Below, piece after piece: positions 1 through 8,417 of a stretch of 64,000 nucleotides of DNA. Where the stretch lies: positions 124,001-188,000 of the forward strand of contig JAZRVO010000030.1 of assembly GCA_045599185.1 (NCBI GenBank). The letters are read 5' to 3'. This DNA comes from UBA1240 sp045599185 (GTDB taxonomy: Bacteria; Spirochaetota; Spirochaetia; Treponematales; Treponemataceae). Numbering within the stretch: the first letter of the stretch is position 1; the number at the start of each line of letters is the position of its first letter. A program made the translations under genes and the position numbers. Under the pieces are notes generated by a model that did not search any database, was not told the DNA's origin, and saw only the letters and a list, made by a program, of their open reading frames with translations.

Positions 1-1
1 C

Positions 2-841
2 AAAAACGGTCTTGACCATTTGGACAGTGCCTACAAAAACGGCTATAACCCATTTGTTACCGGCGTGCACACAATTATTGCCGACGGCATTAAAGGCAAG
101 GACGAAGTTTTGGTGCCGCTGGAAGGCTGTACTTACGTAAAGGAAGCAAAAATTGGTGCTGCCATTATGGATGCGGACATTGTAATTTCCCTCAATCACT
201 TTAAAGGCCACGAATCTGCCGGTTTTGGCGGTGCGCTGAAAAATCTTGGAATGGGATGCGGAAGCCGTGCCGGAAAAATGGAAATGCACTGTGCCGGAAA
301 ACCGGTAATTGAACAGAGTTTGTGTATTGGCTGCGGAAAATGTGCAAACATTTGTGCCCACGATGCACCGCAGATTGCCAATAAAAAAGCGCAGATTGAT
401 CAGGAAAAATGCGTTGGCTGCGGCCGCTGCATTGCCGTTTGTCCAAAAGACGCAGTTACGCCGCTTTTTGACGAAGCAAACGATGTGCTGAATTTTAAAA
501 TTGCTGAATATACAAAAGCCGTCGTTCAAAACCGTCCGAATTTCCACATAAATCTGGTAATTGACGTTTCTCCAAACTGCGACTGCCACGCCGAAAACGA
601 CATTCCGATTGTTCCGAATATTGGTATGTTTGCTTCCTTTGACCCGGTTGCCATTGATATGGCCTGCGCCGATGCTGTTAACCGCCAGAATGCAGTGCCT
701 GGCAGCGCCCTTGATAAGGCGCACCGCTGCCACCACGACCACTTTACCGATGTTGCGCCTACAACCAACTGGCGAAGCCAGCTTGAACATGGCGAAAAAA
801 TCGGCATTGGTTCAACAAAATACAATTTGCACACAATGTAA
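2..841 (+). CDS. DUF362 domain protein with two 4Fe-4S clusters (5' end outside window)
   Basis: The frame is open from base 2 with no stop, so the gene starts upstream of the window; the TTG at 20 is only the first internal candidate start. The visible part carries a DUF362-type core followed by two ferredoxin motifs of the CxxCxxCxxxC type, near 323-358 (CIGCGKCANIC) and 410-445 (CVGCGRCIAVC), then more DUF362-like sequence, so the ferredoxin module is inserted rather than terminal. No signal peptide is visible. DUF362 proteins are common in anaerobes and presumed to be redox proteins, but no reaction is firmly assigned. It converges on a second DUF362 gene with a different domain order. 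Family confidence is high, function unknown. Confidence 0.85.
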   Translation, partial: KNGLDHLDSAYKNGYNPFVTGVHTIIADGIKGKDEVLVPLEGCTYVKEAKIGAAIMDADIVISLNHFKGHESAGFGGALKNLGMGCGSRAGKMEMHCAGKPVIEQSLCIGCGKCANICAHDAPQIANKKAQIDQEKCVGCGRCIAVCPKDAVTPLFDEANDVLNFKIAEYTKAVVQNRPNFHINLVIDVSPNCDCHAENDIPIVPNIGMFASFDPVAIDMACADAVNRQNAVPGSALDKAHRCHHDHFTDVAPTTNWRSQLEHGEKIGIGSTKYNLHTM

Positions 842-895
842 TTTGGTACGCCGTTTTTGGCGTATTTAGTCCGGTTGCCGCCGGTTGAAAAATAA

Positions 896-951
896 AAAGC
901 CTGCCGCCGTGAAAAAGCTTGAAAAATTTTTTCACGGTAGCAGGCTTTTTT
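896..951. terminator. bidirectional terminator between the DUF362 genes
   Basis: An inverted repeat (AAAGCCTGC-GCCGTGAAAAA paired with TTTTTCACGG-GCAGGCTTT) with A and T runs on the two sides serves both convergent genes. Confidence 0.85.
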
Positions 952-1022
952 GGCTTCATTTTTTATTTGTTTCAATTGAATGAAGCTGAAAAAAAATTGA
1001 ATTTTAAAGGGCAAAGGGAAAC

Positions 1023-2153
1023 TTAAAAAGTTTTCAATTTAATGGCTTCTACCGGGCAAATTTCGTGGCAGCAAAAACAGCGAATGCACTTGCTGCGGTT
1101 AATTACTACGTGCCTGCCTTTTTTGCTTTTGTCTTCCTTAAATTCAAGCACTTTTGCCGGGCATATTTCCATGCATTTTCCGCATCTTATGCATTTTTTC
1201 CTGCTAAAATAGGGTTTTTTAGAAAGAAAAAGTTTTGCCGCGCTGTCCAAAAATCCGGGCAGCATTTTACCCAAAGTGAGTGCAGAGTTTTCTGCGTGAA
1301 CAGCCTTAAAATTAAGGTTTTTTATTTCGTCAAAGGCGCAGCCCGCAGTTTGTATTTCGTCCAAACTGTTAAGCCAGTACCTGCGTTCCAGGGCATCCTT
1401 CAAATTGGCAATTTCCATCGGGTCGTAACCCACCGCCGAAGAACATACGCAGTCCAGTGCCAGAATATTGTCGCTTGCAGCCATAAAGCCCAGATGAATC
1501 GGGTTACCGTTGCCAGGGCCGCCTGGACCTTCCATTCCGACGATTGCGTCCATAATTGCATATTGGGCGTTTGCCGCAAGGTTCAAATCGGTTAAAAAAG
1601 CTGCAAAATCCGGTTTTTCAGGGTAGGCGTAGTGAACGGCGGCCTTGTCCAGACCGACCATAAGGCCAAAAAGGTTTTTCATTGCGCCGGTGTAGCACAT
1701 TAACTGGTGGCTTTTCAGCTTGCTTAAAGAAACGACTACGTCGGCCTGCAAAAAAGGCGTTGCAAAATCGAAGGATTTTTTTATTTTGCCGTTTTTGCAT
1801 TCAATCCGGGCTTTTTCGCTAAAATCCAGCCATTCGCCGCCGTTCTGTTCAACAATCTGGTAAATGCCCGTGCCTTTTGCAGAAATTGTAGAATTTGCAA
1901 TTGCCGGCGATTCTCCGACAATTACCCGTTTTGCACCAAGTTCCGCAAAAGCTTTTACCGCAGCACCAACAACAACCGGGTGGGTGCAAACTGCCGCGTC
2001 CGGGTTTTTTACCAGCAGAATGTTTGGTTTTAAAAGAACGGTTTTGCCTTTTACGTCCGGGGGCGGCACCAAAGCCATAAGCTGTTTAATAGAAGAAAAA
2101 ACGGCTTCAAAATCGTATGTTGAGCATTTTTGCAGAGCAACTGTTTTGGTCAT
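1023..2153 (-). CDS. DUF362 domain protein with C-terminal 4Fe-4S ferredoxin module
   Basis: A protein of about 376 residues: an N-terminal DUF362 domain and, at the very C-terminus, two cluster motifs (CIRCGKCMEIC and CIRCFCCHEIC). The ATG at 2153 is chosen over an ATG 30 bases upstream because GGGAGG lies 6 nt before it. It is probably a cytoplasmic iron-sulphur redox protein; substrate and partners are unknown. It is convergent with the DUF362 gene at the window start but has a different architecture (terminal rather than internal ferredoxin), so the two are not a simple recent duplication. Confidence 0.85.
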   Translation of the reverse strand: MTKTVALQKCSTYDFEAVFSSIKQLMALVPPPDVKGKTVLLKPNILLVKNPDAAVCTHPVVVGAAVKAFAELGAKRVIVGESPAIANSTISAKGTGIYQIVEQNGGEWLDFSEKARIECKNGKIKKSFDFATPFLQADVVVSLSKLKSHQLMCYTGAMKNLFGLMVGLDKAAVHYAYPEKPDFAAFLTDLNLAANAQYAIMDAIVGMEGPGGPGNGNPIHLGFMAASDNILALDCVCSSAVGYDPMEIANLKDALERRYWLNSLDEIQTAGCAFDEIKNLNFKAVHAENSALTLGKMLPGFLDSAAKLFLSKKPYFSRKKCIRCGKCMEICPAKVLEFKEDKSKKGRHVVINRSKCIRCFCCHEICPVEAIKLKTF

Positions 2154-2331
2154 GCATCCTCCCGGCGTTTTCAGCATTTTCATTTTACATCATAAAATGC
2201 TGAAACACTGTAAAAAACTTGCTTATTTTTAAACTTTTTCACTAAAAATCTCTAAAACCTCCACATGCTTTCTTATTATAAAAAACCATTTGCGCGTAAA
2301 AAATGCTGGCTAAAATTGAAATACAAAAATG

Positions 2332-2366
2332 TTGACATCTAAAAGTTTCTTGTCGATAATTTTTAT
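2332..2366 (+). promoter_or_regulatory. sigma70-type promoter, probably leaderless
   Basis: The -35 box TTGACA (2332-2337), a 17-nt spacer and the -10 box GATAAT (2355-2360) are followed by 6 nt and then the ATG at 2367. Transcription should begin at or next to the start codon. There is no Shine-Dalgarno sequence. Confidence 0.75.
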
Positions 2367-3869
2367 ATGGCAACTTCATCACAGAAATCTAACAACAGCG
2401 GTGGCGGATTTTTTGCCGCACTTTTTGGTTCTAACGACCCGGAAGCAAAGAAAAAACGCGCTTTACGCCTGCTGGCCAAAGACATTAGCAAGTCGCGATA
2501 CAAATTTTATAAAACTTCCACAAATCAGGTTTTACCAAGCCTTGCAAAATTTTTTTACGAAATTTACAAAGTAATTGCCCCGTCGCAGGCAATTTTTCAG
2601 AACAAACAGTCGCTTCAGACATTAAAAACGGCAATCATAAACTATTCGCTTTCGGAAAACCAGCAGAAGTGCTTGGAAAGTCTTAGCGAAGAAGCCCTGT
2701 ACGAGGCTGCAAAAACTTTAAGCGTTGCAGACCTTAACAAGCGCGTAAAAAAAGACCTGAGCGATTTTACCAATGAGTTTGACAGCCAGCGGATGGGAAC
2801 GATTGATGCACTTTTTTCAATGACTACCGCGTTTGTTACCTTCTGCACTTTCGATTTTTTCATGTTTCTTAAAAAATTTGACCCTACTTTTCAGGAACGG
2901 GATTTTAAAAAGACACCGAATTTTCAGACAATCAGGGCGGATTTTGTAACTGAAGATTTGAAGGATTTTATAATTGTTGCATGGCCGCTGCAAAGCAAGG
3001 AAGCCTGGGGTAAAATGCTGGAATTCCTGAAAGATTACAAGCAGATTGAAACCATTCAGCTGAATCCGTGGTCGCGCGTGGTTAACCGCATCAGCGATTT
3101 GCGAAGTTCCAGAATAATTGAAATGATTATCGCTTATTCGGCTTCCAAACCGGAATATGAGCCTGTAATAAAGATTACCAAGGAAAAAATTGTAGACGCT
3201 TACATTGATAAAGTACGTTCGCAGGCAGAAGGCGTTCTGCGCAAAATTGAAAAAGAGAAGGCATCGAATAAATCTGACCAGCTTTTGAAGAGCATTTTTG
3301 GCAAGACGGATATAAAATCACTTAAAAGCTACACGGAAACTTCAAATGAGTACCTTTCAAAAAGGTCGCTGCCGCTGTTTAAGTTTTGTGCTCCTGCAAA
3401 TTACTTAAAGGCTTTTTTGATGGATTACTTTAAGAAGGACGTGCGTGAAGTTGCCGATTTAGTGCTTATCCGCGGCAAATGGGCAAACATTGAACAGTCT
3501 CAGCAAATGTCTGACGCTTTTCATAATCTTATGGAACTTGGTACTAAAATTGTTACCATGGACGAAGTTGCCGGCGAATATATTGCAAGCGGCAACAAAA
3601 GCAAAAATCTGATTGGCGGTAAAGACATTAACACCGAAGCCCGTTATTTAATAACCCAGGGGGCCCAGAATATTGTAGTGTTTGCCAAATTTCTTAAACT
3701 GCTTATTGAAGATTACGACCGCCCGAAACCGGAAGTAATGGGAAACTGGAAAGAAATTGAACATGCCGCAGACCAGAATGTTAAAAAACTTATGGTAACG
3801 GTTTACAAGCAGCTTTTCAATTTTGTTTCCCTACTTCAGCTTTACATGGGGTCAAGCAAGGCCGTTTAA
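2367..3869 (+). CDS. conserved spirochaete-type protein of unknown function
   Basis: A 500-residue protein without signal peptide or clear membrane span. The first ~20 residues are Ser/Asn/Gly-rich and the rest looks mostly helical, rich in Lys, Phe and Leu. It resembles the long hypothetical proteins restricted to Treponema (perhaps the DUF5312 group, from memory and unverified). No catalytic motif is recognisable. The ATG at 2367 is fixed by the promoter immediately before it. A 23-bp-stem terminator follows, so it is a single-gene transcript. Real gene, function unknown. Confidence 0.7.
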   Translation: MATSSQKSNNSGGGFFAALFGSNDPEAKKKRALRLLAKDISKSRYKFYKTSTNQVLPSLAKFFYEIYKVIAPSQAIFQNKQSLQTLKTAIINYSLSENQQKCLESLSEEALYEAAKTLSVADLNKRVKKDLSDFTNEFDSQRMGTIDALFSMTTAFVTFCTFDFFMFLKKFDPTFQERDFKKTPNFQTIRADFVTEDLKDFIIVAWPLQSKEAWGKMLEFLKDYKQIETIQLNPWSRVVNRISDLRSSRIIEMIIAYSASKPEYEPVIKITKEKIVDAYIDKVRSQAEGVLRKIEKEKASNKSDQLLKSIFGKTDIKSLKSYTETSNEYLSKRSLPLFKFCAPANYLKAFLMDYFKKDVREVADLVLIRGKWANIEQSQQMSDAFHNLMELGTKIVTMDEVAGEYIASGNKSKNLIGGKDINTEARYLITQGAQNIVVFAKFLKLLIEDYDRPKPEVMGNWKEIEHAADQNVKKLMVTVYKQLFNFVSLLQLYMGSSKAV

Positions 3870-3912
3870 TTTATTTTTTGCCGCAAACACGGCATACGCA
3901 AATTAAACAAAC

Positions 3913-3982
3913 AAAAAAGAGGGTACAAATTATACTTTTTCGCCGCTTGGTGCATAAACGTATAATTTGTACCCTCTTTTTT
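3913..3982. terminator. bidirectional terminator with 23-bp perfect stem
   Basis: Positions 3913-3935 and 3960-3982 are perfectly complementary, the arms ending in A6 and T6. The hairpin separates the gene ending at 3869 from metQ on the other strand. Confidence 0.9.
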
Positions 3983-3996
3983 GCGTTTTATTGCAG

Positions 3997-4046
3997 AAAA
4001 AAAACGCTGAGCAAGACTTAGATTTTCAGCGTGCCTTAACTCAGCG
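3997..4046 (-). terminator. metQ terminator
   Basis: On the minus strand CGCTGAG and CTCAGCG enclose a long loop and are followed by eight T residues (3997-4004), just past the metQ stop codon. Confidence 0.6.
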
Positions 4047-4068
4047 TATTATATTGTTAATTTTTCAG

Positions 4069-4872
4069 TTAGAAAGCAATAACAACTTCGCCGTTTGGAT
4101 AGCGGCTCTGTACCCAGTTTTTAACCTTGTCGCTCTGCAGGGCTTTTACCAAAGCTGCAATTTTTGCATCGTTTTCTTTTCCTGCTTTAACGGCAATAAT
4201 GTTTACGTAAGGCGAATCTTTACCTTCAACAAAAAGACCGTCGCGTGTTGCAACCAGGCCAGCCGGAATAGCGTAATTGCCGTTGATAACAGCCAGATCA
4301 ACATCGCTTAAAACACGTGGAAGTGACGCAGCTTCAATTTCTACGAATTTCAGTTTTTTGCTGTTAGAAACAACGTCAAGCGGAGTTGCTGTTAAACCGG
4401 CATCGGCTTTAAGTGTAATTAACCCGGCAGACTGCAAAAGCAGAAGGGCGCGACCTTCGTTTGTAGGATCATTAGGAATTGCAACTGTTGCTCCGTCGGC
4501 AATTGCAGCAAGATTTTTTACTTTTTTAGAGTAAAGGGCAATTGGTTCAATGTGAATGCCGCCGGCGTTTACAAGGTGGTAATTGCGTTCTTCGTTAAAT
4601 GAATCCATGTAAGGAATGTGCTGGAAGAAGTTTGCATCAATTTCGCCGCTTTCTACAGAAACGTTTGGTGTAACGTAATCGGTAAATTCAACAACTTTCA
4701 GTGTAATTCCCTGTGCAGCAAGATCTTCTGCAACAAGGTTCAGCATTTCTGCGTGTGGTTCCGGGGTTGCGCCAACTGTCAAAACTGAAGAGTCGGCATC
4801 TTTTTTGCCGCCGGCAAAAGCAAGTGAAAGTGAAAGAAGTGCAACAAGTGCAGTAGTTAATGTTCTTTTCAT
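4069..4872 (-). CDS. metQ: methionine ABC transporter substrate-binding protein
   Basis: An NlpA/MetQ-family periplasmic binding protein of about 267 residues. It begins with a hydrophobic signal sequence ending near SLAFAGG, and the mature part shows family features such as IPNDPTNEGRALLLLQ and the DYVTPNV region. The ATG at 4872 is chosen because AGGAGA lies 9 nt upstream; longer in-frame starts lack a site. Most MetQ proteins are lipoproteins, but no Cys lies at the end of this signal sequence, so this one may be a soluble periplasmic protein. It is the third gene of the metN-metI-metQ set but lies 574 bp beyond metI, past an apparent terminator, so it probably has its own promoter. Confidence 0.9.
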   Translation of the reverse strand: MKRTLTTALVALLSLSLAFAGGKKDADSSVLTVGATPEPHAEMLNLVAEDLAAQGITLKVVEFTDYVTPNVSVESGEIDANFFQHIPYMDSFNEERNYHLVNAGGIHIEPIALYSKKVKNLAAIADGATVAIPNDPTNEGRALLLLQSAGLITLKADAGLTATPLDVVSNSKKLKFVEIEAASLPRVLSDVDLAVINGNYAIPAGLVATRDGLFVEGKDSPYVNIIAVKAGKENDAKIAALVKALQSDKVKNWVQSRYPNGEVVIAF

Positions 4873-4994
4873 CTGTTTTCTCCTAAATTGTAAAAAAGTT
4901 TTGCATTCTGTGTAGTTCTTTGCAAAATCTGTGAAAACTTTAATAAAAATTCTCAAATGTGTCCAATATTTCTTTTTTATAGGCGGTTATAGCT

Positions 4995-5010
4995 TTTTGT
5001 TATAACAAAA
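4995..5010. promoter_or_regulatory. perfect 16-bp palindrome upstream of metQ, possible operator
   Basis: TTTTGTTATAACAAAA reads identically on both strands and lies about 125 bp before the metQ start. The role as an operator is inferred from position only. Confidence 0.35.
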
Positions 5011-5107
5011 CAGAAAAGATATAAAATATTAGCTTTACTGCCGAGATAAAAAAAGTGAAAAAGCAGCCTTTCGGCAGCCTTATGGCATCTGATTTGTTGT
5101 TTCAAAA

Positions 5108-5136
5108 TAGATTCTGAAATAAATTCGGAATGACAG
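5108..5136 (-). repeat. R2 dispersed palindromic repeat
   Basis: A unit of the form GATTCTGAAATAAATTCGGAATGACAG, matching units near 14360, 25229, 26452 and 29591. Confidence 0.75.
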
Positions 5137-5195
5137 AAATTTGAGAATTACAAAACCTTAAAACTTTAACATTTTATATCTAGCCTGTTATGCTT

Positions 5196-5232
5196 TAAAA
5201 AACAAACGGCACAGAAAACATTCTGCACCGTT
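5196..5232 (-). terminator. probable terminator after metI
   Basis: Arms 5205-5216 and 5221-5232 pair at 10 of 12 positions around AACA. On the minus strand a T-rich tract follows. It implies that metNI and metQ are separate transcripts. Confidence 0.5.
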
Positions 5233-5260
5233 CTATTTTTCAATTTAATGTTTAGTCTAA

Positions 5261-5433
5261 TTTAGAGTTTTATATAATACAAAAGGCCAAACAACATCTG
5301 TTTAATTGTGGTAAAAATAGCCGTAGACAGGCACGGACACGAAAAAAATACGCCGTGCGCATGCACAAGTCTTTTTTGTGGCAGGGACTGTCAAAAGGCT
5401 TTTTGCTACATTTTATATAAACTCGACATTCGG
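5261..5433 (+). repeat. R1 palindromic element, copy A
   Basis: The element runs from GAGTTTTATATAA to TTTATATAAACTCGACATTCGG. Inner complementary arms are ATAGCC/GGCT, a variant GACAG/CTGTC pair and CACGAAAAAAA/TTTTTTGTG around GTGCGCATGCAC. It ends 13 bp beyond the metI stop codon. Confidence 0.85.
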
Positions 5434-5446
5434 CTTATTTGTTTTT

Positions 5447-6109
5447 TTAGCGTTTGGCCATAAGCCTGTTGGCTATTTTGGTGCCAATAAGCTGAATTAT
5501 TTCAACGAGAACCAGAATGACGATTACTGCCCAAAACATTATGTCGCTGCGGAAACGCTGGTAACCGTAGCGGATGGCAAGGTCTCCCAGGCCGCCGCCG
5601 CCAATAGCGCCAGCCATTGCCGAATAACCGATTAAGTTGATGACAGTAAGCGTTATGCCGGAAACCAGCGACGGCAAACTTTCAGGAATCAGCACTTTTA
5701 CGATAATCTGCCAGTTGGTAGACCCCATAGCCCGGGCAGCCTGAATAAGCCCCTGATCAACTTCCTTAAGGGCGGTTTCTATAATGCGTGCAACGAAAGG
5801 AGCCGCGGCAATGCTTAGCGGTACGATTGTTGCCGTCGTTCCAATGCTTGTTCCTACAAGAATGCGCGAAAGCGGAAAAAGCAGAATCATCAGAATGATG
5901 AATGGAAACGAGCGTAGGACGTTTACGATGCGGCTTAAAACCTGATTAAGCACCGGTTTTGGCGTAATGCCTGTGAGCGGGTCTGTAACGCACAGAAGAA
6001 TTCCCAAAGGAAACCCCAGAACAAGTGAAAAAATGGTAGAAAGAAAAACCATCTGCAAAGTTTGCAGCGAAGCAGTGCCGACAAGACTAACAATCTGAGA
6101 AACGTTCAT
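5447..6109 (-). CDS. metI: methionine ABC transporter permease
   Basis: A 220-residue inner-membrane permease with about five spans, the usual MetI length. The cytoplasmic EAA loop that docks on the ATPase is visible near the middle (EVDQGLIQAARAMGSTNWQ). The ATG directly follows the metN TAA (TAAATG), so the two are translationally coupled. It imports methionine with MetN and MetQ. Confidence 0.93.
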   Translation of the reverse strand: MNVSQIVSLVGTASLQTLQMVFLSTIFSLVLGFPLGILLCVTDPLTGITPKPVLNQVLSRIVNVLRSFPFIILMILLFPLSRILVGTSIGTTATIVPLSIAAAPFVARIIETALKEVDQGLIQAARAMGSTNWQIIVKVLIPESLPSLVSGITLTVINLIGYSAMAGAIGGGGLGDLAIRYGYQRFRSDIMFWAVIVILVLVEIIQLIGTKIANRLMAKR

Positions 6110-7126
6110 TTATTCAACCTCCACAACAATGCCTCTGGCCTTAAGGCTTTGAATGGCTCTTACCACGCTGTCGGCAGAACCGGTAATGTCTGTTACCAGC
6201 GTACCGATGCTGGTTTGCTGCAGGTTCTGTATTCCGCCTGCACGGATGTTAAAGTCAACGTTGCATTCACGGCTAACCTGGCTTAAAACAGCTTCGCCGG
6301 TTTTTGCACCTTCAAAACGCAAAGTGTACTTGCCGCCTTCGTTAGACCAGCGCACGATGCTGGCATTATTCCGGGCTGTACTGTTTGGTGCAAGGTGTGC
6401 CAGAAAATCCTTGCTTACGTCCGACTGAGGGTGGCTGAAAATTCTTTCAACGCTGCCCTGTTCTACAACCTTGCCTTTGTCTAAAACCGCAACTTCGGTA
6501 CATGCATCGCGCACAACCTCCATCTGGTGGGTAATCATTACAACTGAAAGGTTCATTTTCTGCTGAATTTGCTTGATAAGCGAAAGAATTGAACGGGTTG
6601 TCTGCGGGTCAAGGGCAGAAGTTGCTTCATCGCAAAAAAGAATGTCCGGCTTGGTAGCCAGCGCACGGGCAATTGCAATGCGCTGCTTTTGGCCGCCGGA
6701 AAGCGTACTTACGGCAGCACCGCCGCGGTTTTCCAAATCAACAAGGGCAAGCATTTCTTCAACCCGGTCTTTAATAACATTTTTCGGCGTGCCGCAAATT
6801 TCCAAAGGGTAGGCAATGTTTTTTGCTGCAGAACGCGAACTGAAAAGGTTGAAATTCTGAAAAATCATTCCTGTGCGGCGGCGGCGCTGAATGAGGGCAT
6901 TTTTAGAAAGGTTGTCTACCCGTTCGCCGTCGTACAAAACTGCGCCGCTGTCCGGCTGTTCCAGCAAACTGATAAGCCGCACCAGCGAAGATTTTCCGGC
7001 GCCGCTTTTGCCGATAATTCCGTAAATTATGTTGGAAGGAATGTCTAATGATACGTTGTCGACGGCACAAATGCTGCCGGCATTTGACTGGTAAGTTTTT
7101 TGGAGATTTTCCAGCTGAATGCGCAT
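6110..7126 (-). CDS. metN: methionine ABC transporter ATP-binding protein
   Basis: A 338-residue ABC ATPase. Walker A is GKSGAGKS (about residues 39-46), the signature is LSGGQKQR, Walker B is ILFCDE, and the H-loop is in MITHQ. The last ~80 residues match the NIL domain that binds methionine and inhibits the transporter when it is abundant. GGAG lies 8 nt before the ATG. It is the first gene of a metN-metI unit. No SAM or methionine riboswitch could be recognised upstream. Confidence 0.95.
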   Translation of the reverse strand: MRIQLENLQKTYQSNAGSICAVDNVSLDIPSNIIYGIIGKSGAGKSSLVRLISLLEQPDSGAVLYDGERVDNLSKNALIQRRRRTGMIFQNFNLFSSRSAAKNIAYPLEICGTPKNVIKDRVEEMLALVDLENRGGAAVSTLSGGQKQRIAIARALATKPDILFCDEATSALDPQTTRSILSLIKQIQQKMNLSVVMITHQMEVVRDACTEVAVLDKGKVVEQGSVERIFSHPQSDVSKDFLAHLAPNSTARNNASIVRWSNEGGKYTLRFEGAKTGEAVLSQVSRECNVDFNIRAGGIQNLQQTSIGTLVTDITGSADSVVRAIQSLKARGIVVEVE

Positions 7127-7181
7127 ATAAACTCCGTTAAAATTAAATTGAATCGTGTATTTTTAGCTGCATTTTGAACTT

Positions 7182-7232
7182 AAAAGCATCAGGAAAATTC
7201 AGAACTTTTTTTTGATTTTTCCTGATGCTTTT
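7182..7232 (-). terminator. terminator of the response-regulator gene
   Basis: A 16-bp perfect inverted repeat, AAAAGCATCAGGAAAA with TTTTCCTGATGCTTTT, lies between the regulator and metN on the minus strand. Confidence 0.85.
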
Positions 7233-7295
7233 ACGAAGCTAAAAAAAGCGTAACTGAATACAGCTTAGGCAAATTTTAATGCTTTTGCAAGGCGG

Positions 7296-8021
7296 TTAAA
7301 ACGGTTCTTCCGTAAACATATAGCCAACCTGGCGTACCGTTTTTATGTATCCTTCAGGCTTGCTTTCGCATTTCAGCTTTTCGCGCAGCCACGAAAGGTG
7401 GGTGTAAATTGTACGCAGCCCAACGGAAATATCGTACTGCCACAGCCTGTCCAGAAGTTCGTCCTTTTTAACGGCAACGTCCTTGTGGGCAATTAGGTAC
7501 GCCAAAAGCCGGAATTCCTGATGAGTCAGCGTAACCGGTTTTCCGTTCAGGGTGAGTGAAAACTGCTGGTAATTTATTGTAAAGTCGCCAAAAGTGAAGG
7601 GCGGCAAAGCGCTGAAAGTTTTGTCAATTTCGTCTTTTTTTACCGGCGGATTTTTTAAAAGCTTGCCTGTGCGCAGGTGAGCCTTTACGCGTGCCAGAAA
7701 TTCTTCGTGGTTGTAAGGCTTGCACAGATAGTCGTTTGCGCCACTTTTTAAGCCGTGAACGCGCCATTTTACCGCCCGTTTGTCGCTTACAAACATGAAC
7801 GGAGTAATTTTGTTTCCAAGTGTGCGGCGCAAAAATCGTACCAGATAAAAGCCGGTGTGGTCGTTAAAGGCGGTTTCGCTAATTATCATCGAACATTCGT
7901 TTTTTTGCAGCCATTCGCAGGCACTGGTTACGTTTTTTAAGTGTACGGTTGGCACAGAATTTTGTTGCAGCAAATTTACTGCGGCGGTATCTTGTGAATC
8001 GACAATTAAAATGGGTAGCAT
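7296..8021 (-). CDS. OmpR/PhoB-type response regulator with atypical receiver
   Basis: A 241-residue two-domain regulator. The N-terminal receiver starts MLPILIVDSQD. The position that normally holds the phosphorylated Asp is Glu49 (IISETAFNDHTG aligned on the family pattern D-x-L-x-P-x-x-x-G), and the usual acidic pair near residue 8 is Asp-Ser. The Lys of the CKP motif is kept. The C-terminal half is a standard winged helix ending KTVRQVGYMF. The receiver may therefore be locked or unresponsive to phosphorylation. No histidine kinase is adjacent. The start at 8021 is preferred because the receiver begins there; upstream codons encode Phe-rich nonsense. TACACT lies exactly 6 nt before it, with no ribosome site. 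Confidence 0.85.
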   Translation of the reverse strand: MLPILIVDSQDTAAVNLLQQNSVPTVHLKNVTSACEWLQKNECSMIISETAFNDHTGFYLVRFLRRTLGNKITPFMFVSDKRAVKWRVHGLKSGANDYLCKPYNHEEFLARVKAHLRTGKLLKNPPVKKDEIDKTFSALPPFTFGDFTINYQQFSLTLNGKPVTLTHQEFRLLAYLIAHKDVAVKKDELLDRLWQYDISVGLRTIYTHLSWLREKLKCESKPEGYIKTVRQVGYMFTEEPF

Positions 8022-8033
8022 TTTTTTAGTGTA
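8022..8033 (-). promoter_or_regulatory. -10 box 6 nt before start codon, leaderless candidate
   Basis: On the minus strand TACACT (8033-8028) is followed by AAAAAA and then the ATG. The -35 at 17 nt spacing is weak (TTAAAA). Confidence 0.45.
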
Positions 8034-8204
8034 GCATAAGTCTTTTATTTTTTTAAGAATATCAAACAGAAAAATATTGTAAAAATGAAAATTGCAAAAA
8101 AAAGTAAAAAAACTGAAAAAGTGAACGGCGAAAAAAACGCCCGACAAAAATGCCGGACGGATTATTTTTGAAGGCTGTAGCTTTTATTTTGTTCTAGGTT
8201 CAAT

Positions 8205-8374
8205 TTCGAGTTTTCTATAAAGGGTCAAAAGGCATCTATATAATTGTGATAAAAACAGCCGCAGACAGGTACGGACACGAAAAAAATACGCCGTGCGCAT
8301 GCATAAGTCTTTTTTTTGTGGCAGGGACTGTTGAAAGGCTGGTTTTAAACATTTCATATAAACTCGACATTCGG
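8205..8374 (+). repeat. R1 palindromic element, copy B
   Basis: Terminal inverted repeats TCGAGTTTTCTATAAA and TTTCATATAAACTCGA enclose AACAGCC/AGGCT, GACAG and CACGAAAAAAA/TTTTTTTGTG arms around GTGCGCATGCAT. It lies 43 bp beyond the stop codon of the secreted protein gene at 8418. Confidence 0.9.
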
Positions 8375-8417
8375 CCTTTTAATTTATTCTAAAAAAAGCC
8401 TTTGGTTTTTACTTTTT

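Larger units (their letters stand above)
4873..5446. other. 574-bp intergenic region between metI and metQ
   Basis: No gene is seen. It holds a perfect 16-bp palindrome TTTTGTTATAACAAAA (4995-5010), a fragment of repeat R1 (about 5058-5077), an R2 unit (5108-5136), a terminator-like hairpin behind metI (5196-5232) and a full R1 copy (5261-5433). A possible metQ promoter on the minus strand is TTGGAC, 18 nt, TAAAGT about 70 nt before the start codon. Confidence 0.7.
8022..8417. other. 396-bp intergenic region, mostly R1 copy B
   Basis: No gene is seen. The region holds the regulator promoter, an AT-rich stretch and an R1 element. Confidence 0.7.

Noticed and set aside
5378..5635. Open frame across R1 copy A and the end of metI
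   Set aside because: It runs antisense to metI and owes its length to low stop density there; no start signal.
7127..7181. SAM or methionine riboswitch before metN
   Set aside because: The leader is too short and none of the known conserved cores could be recognised; the hairpin there belongs to the upstream gene's terminator.
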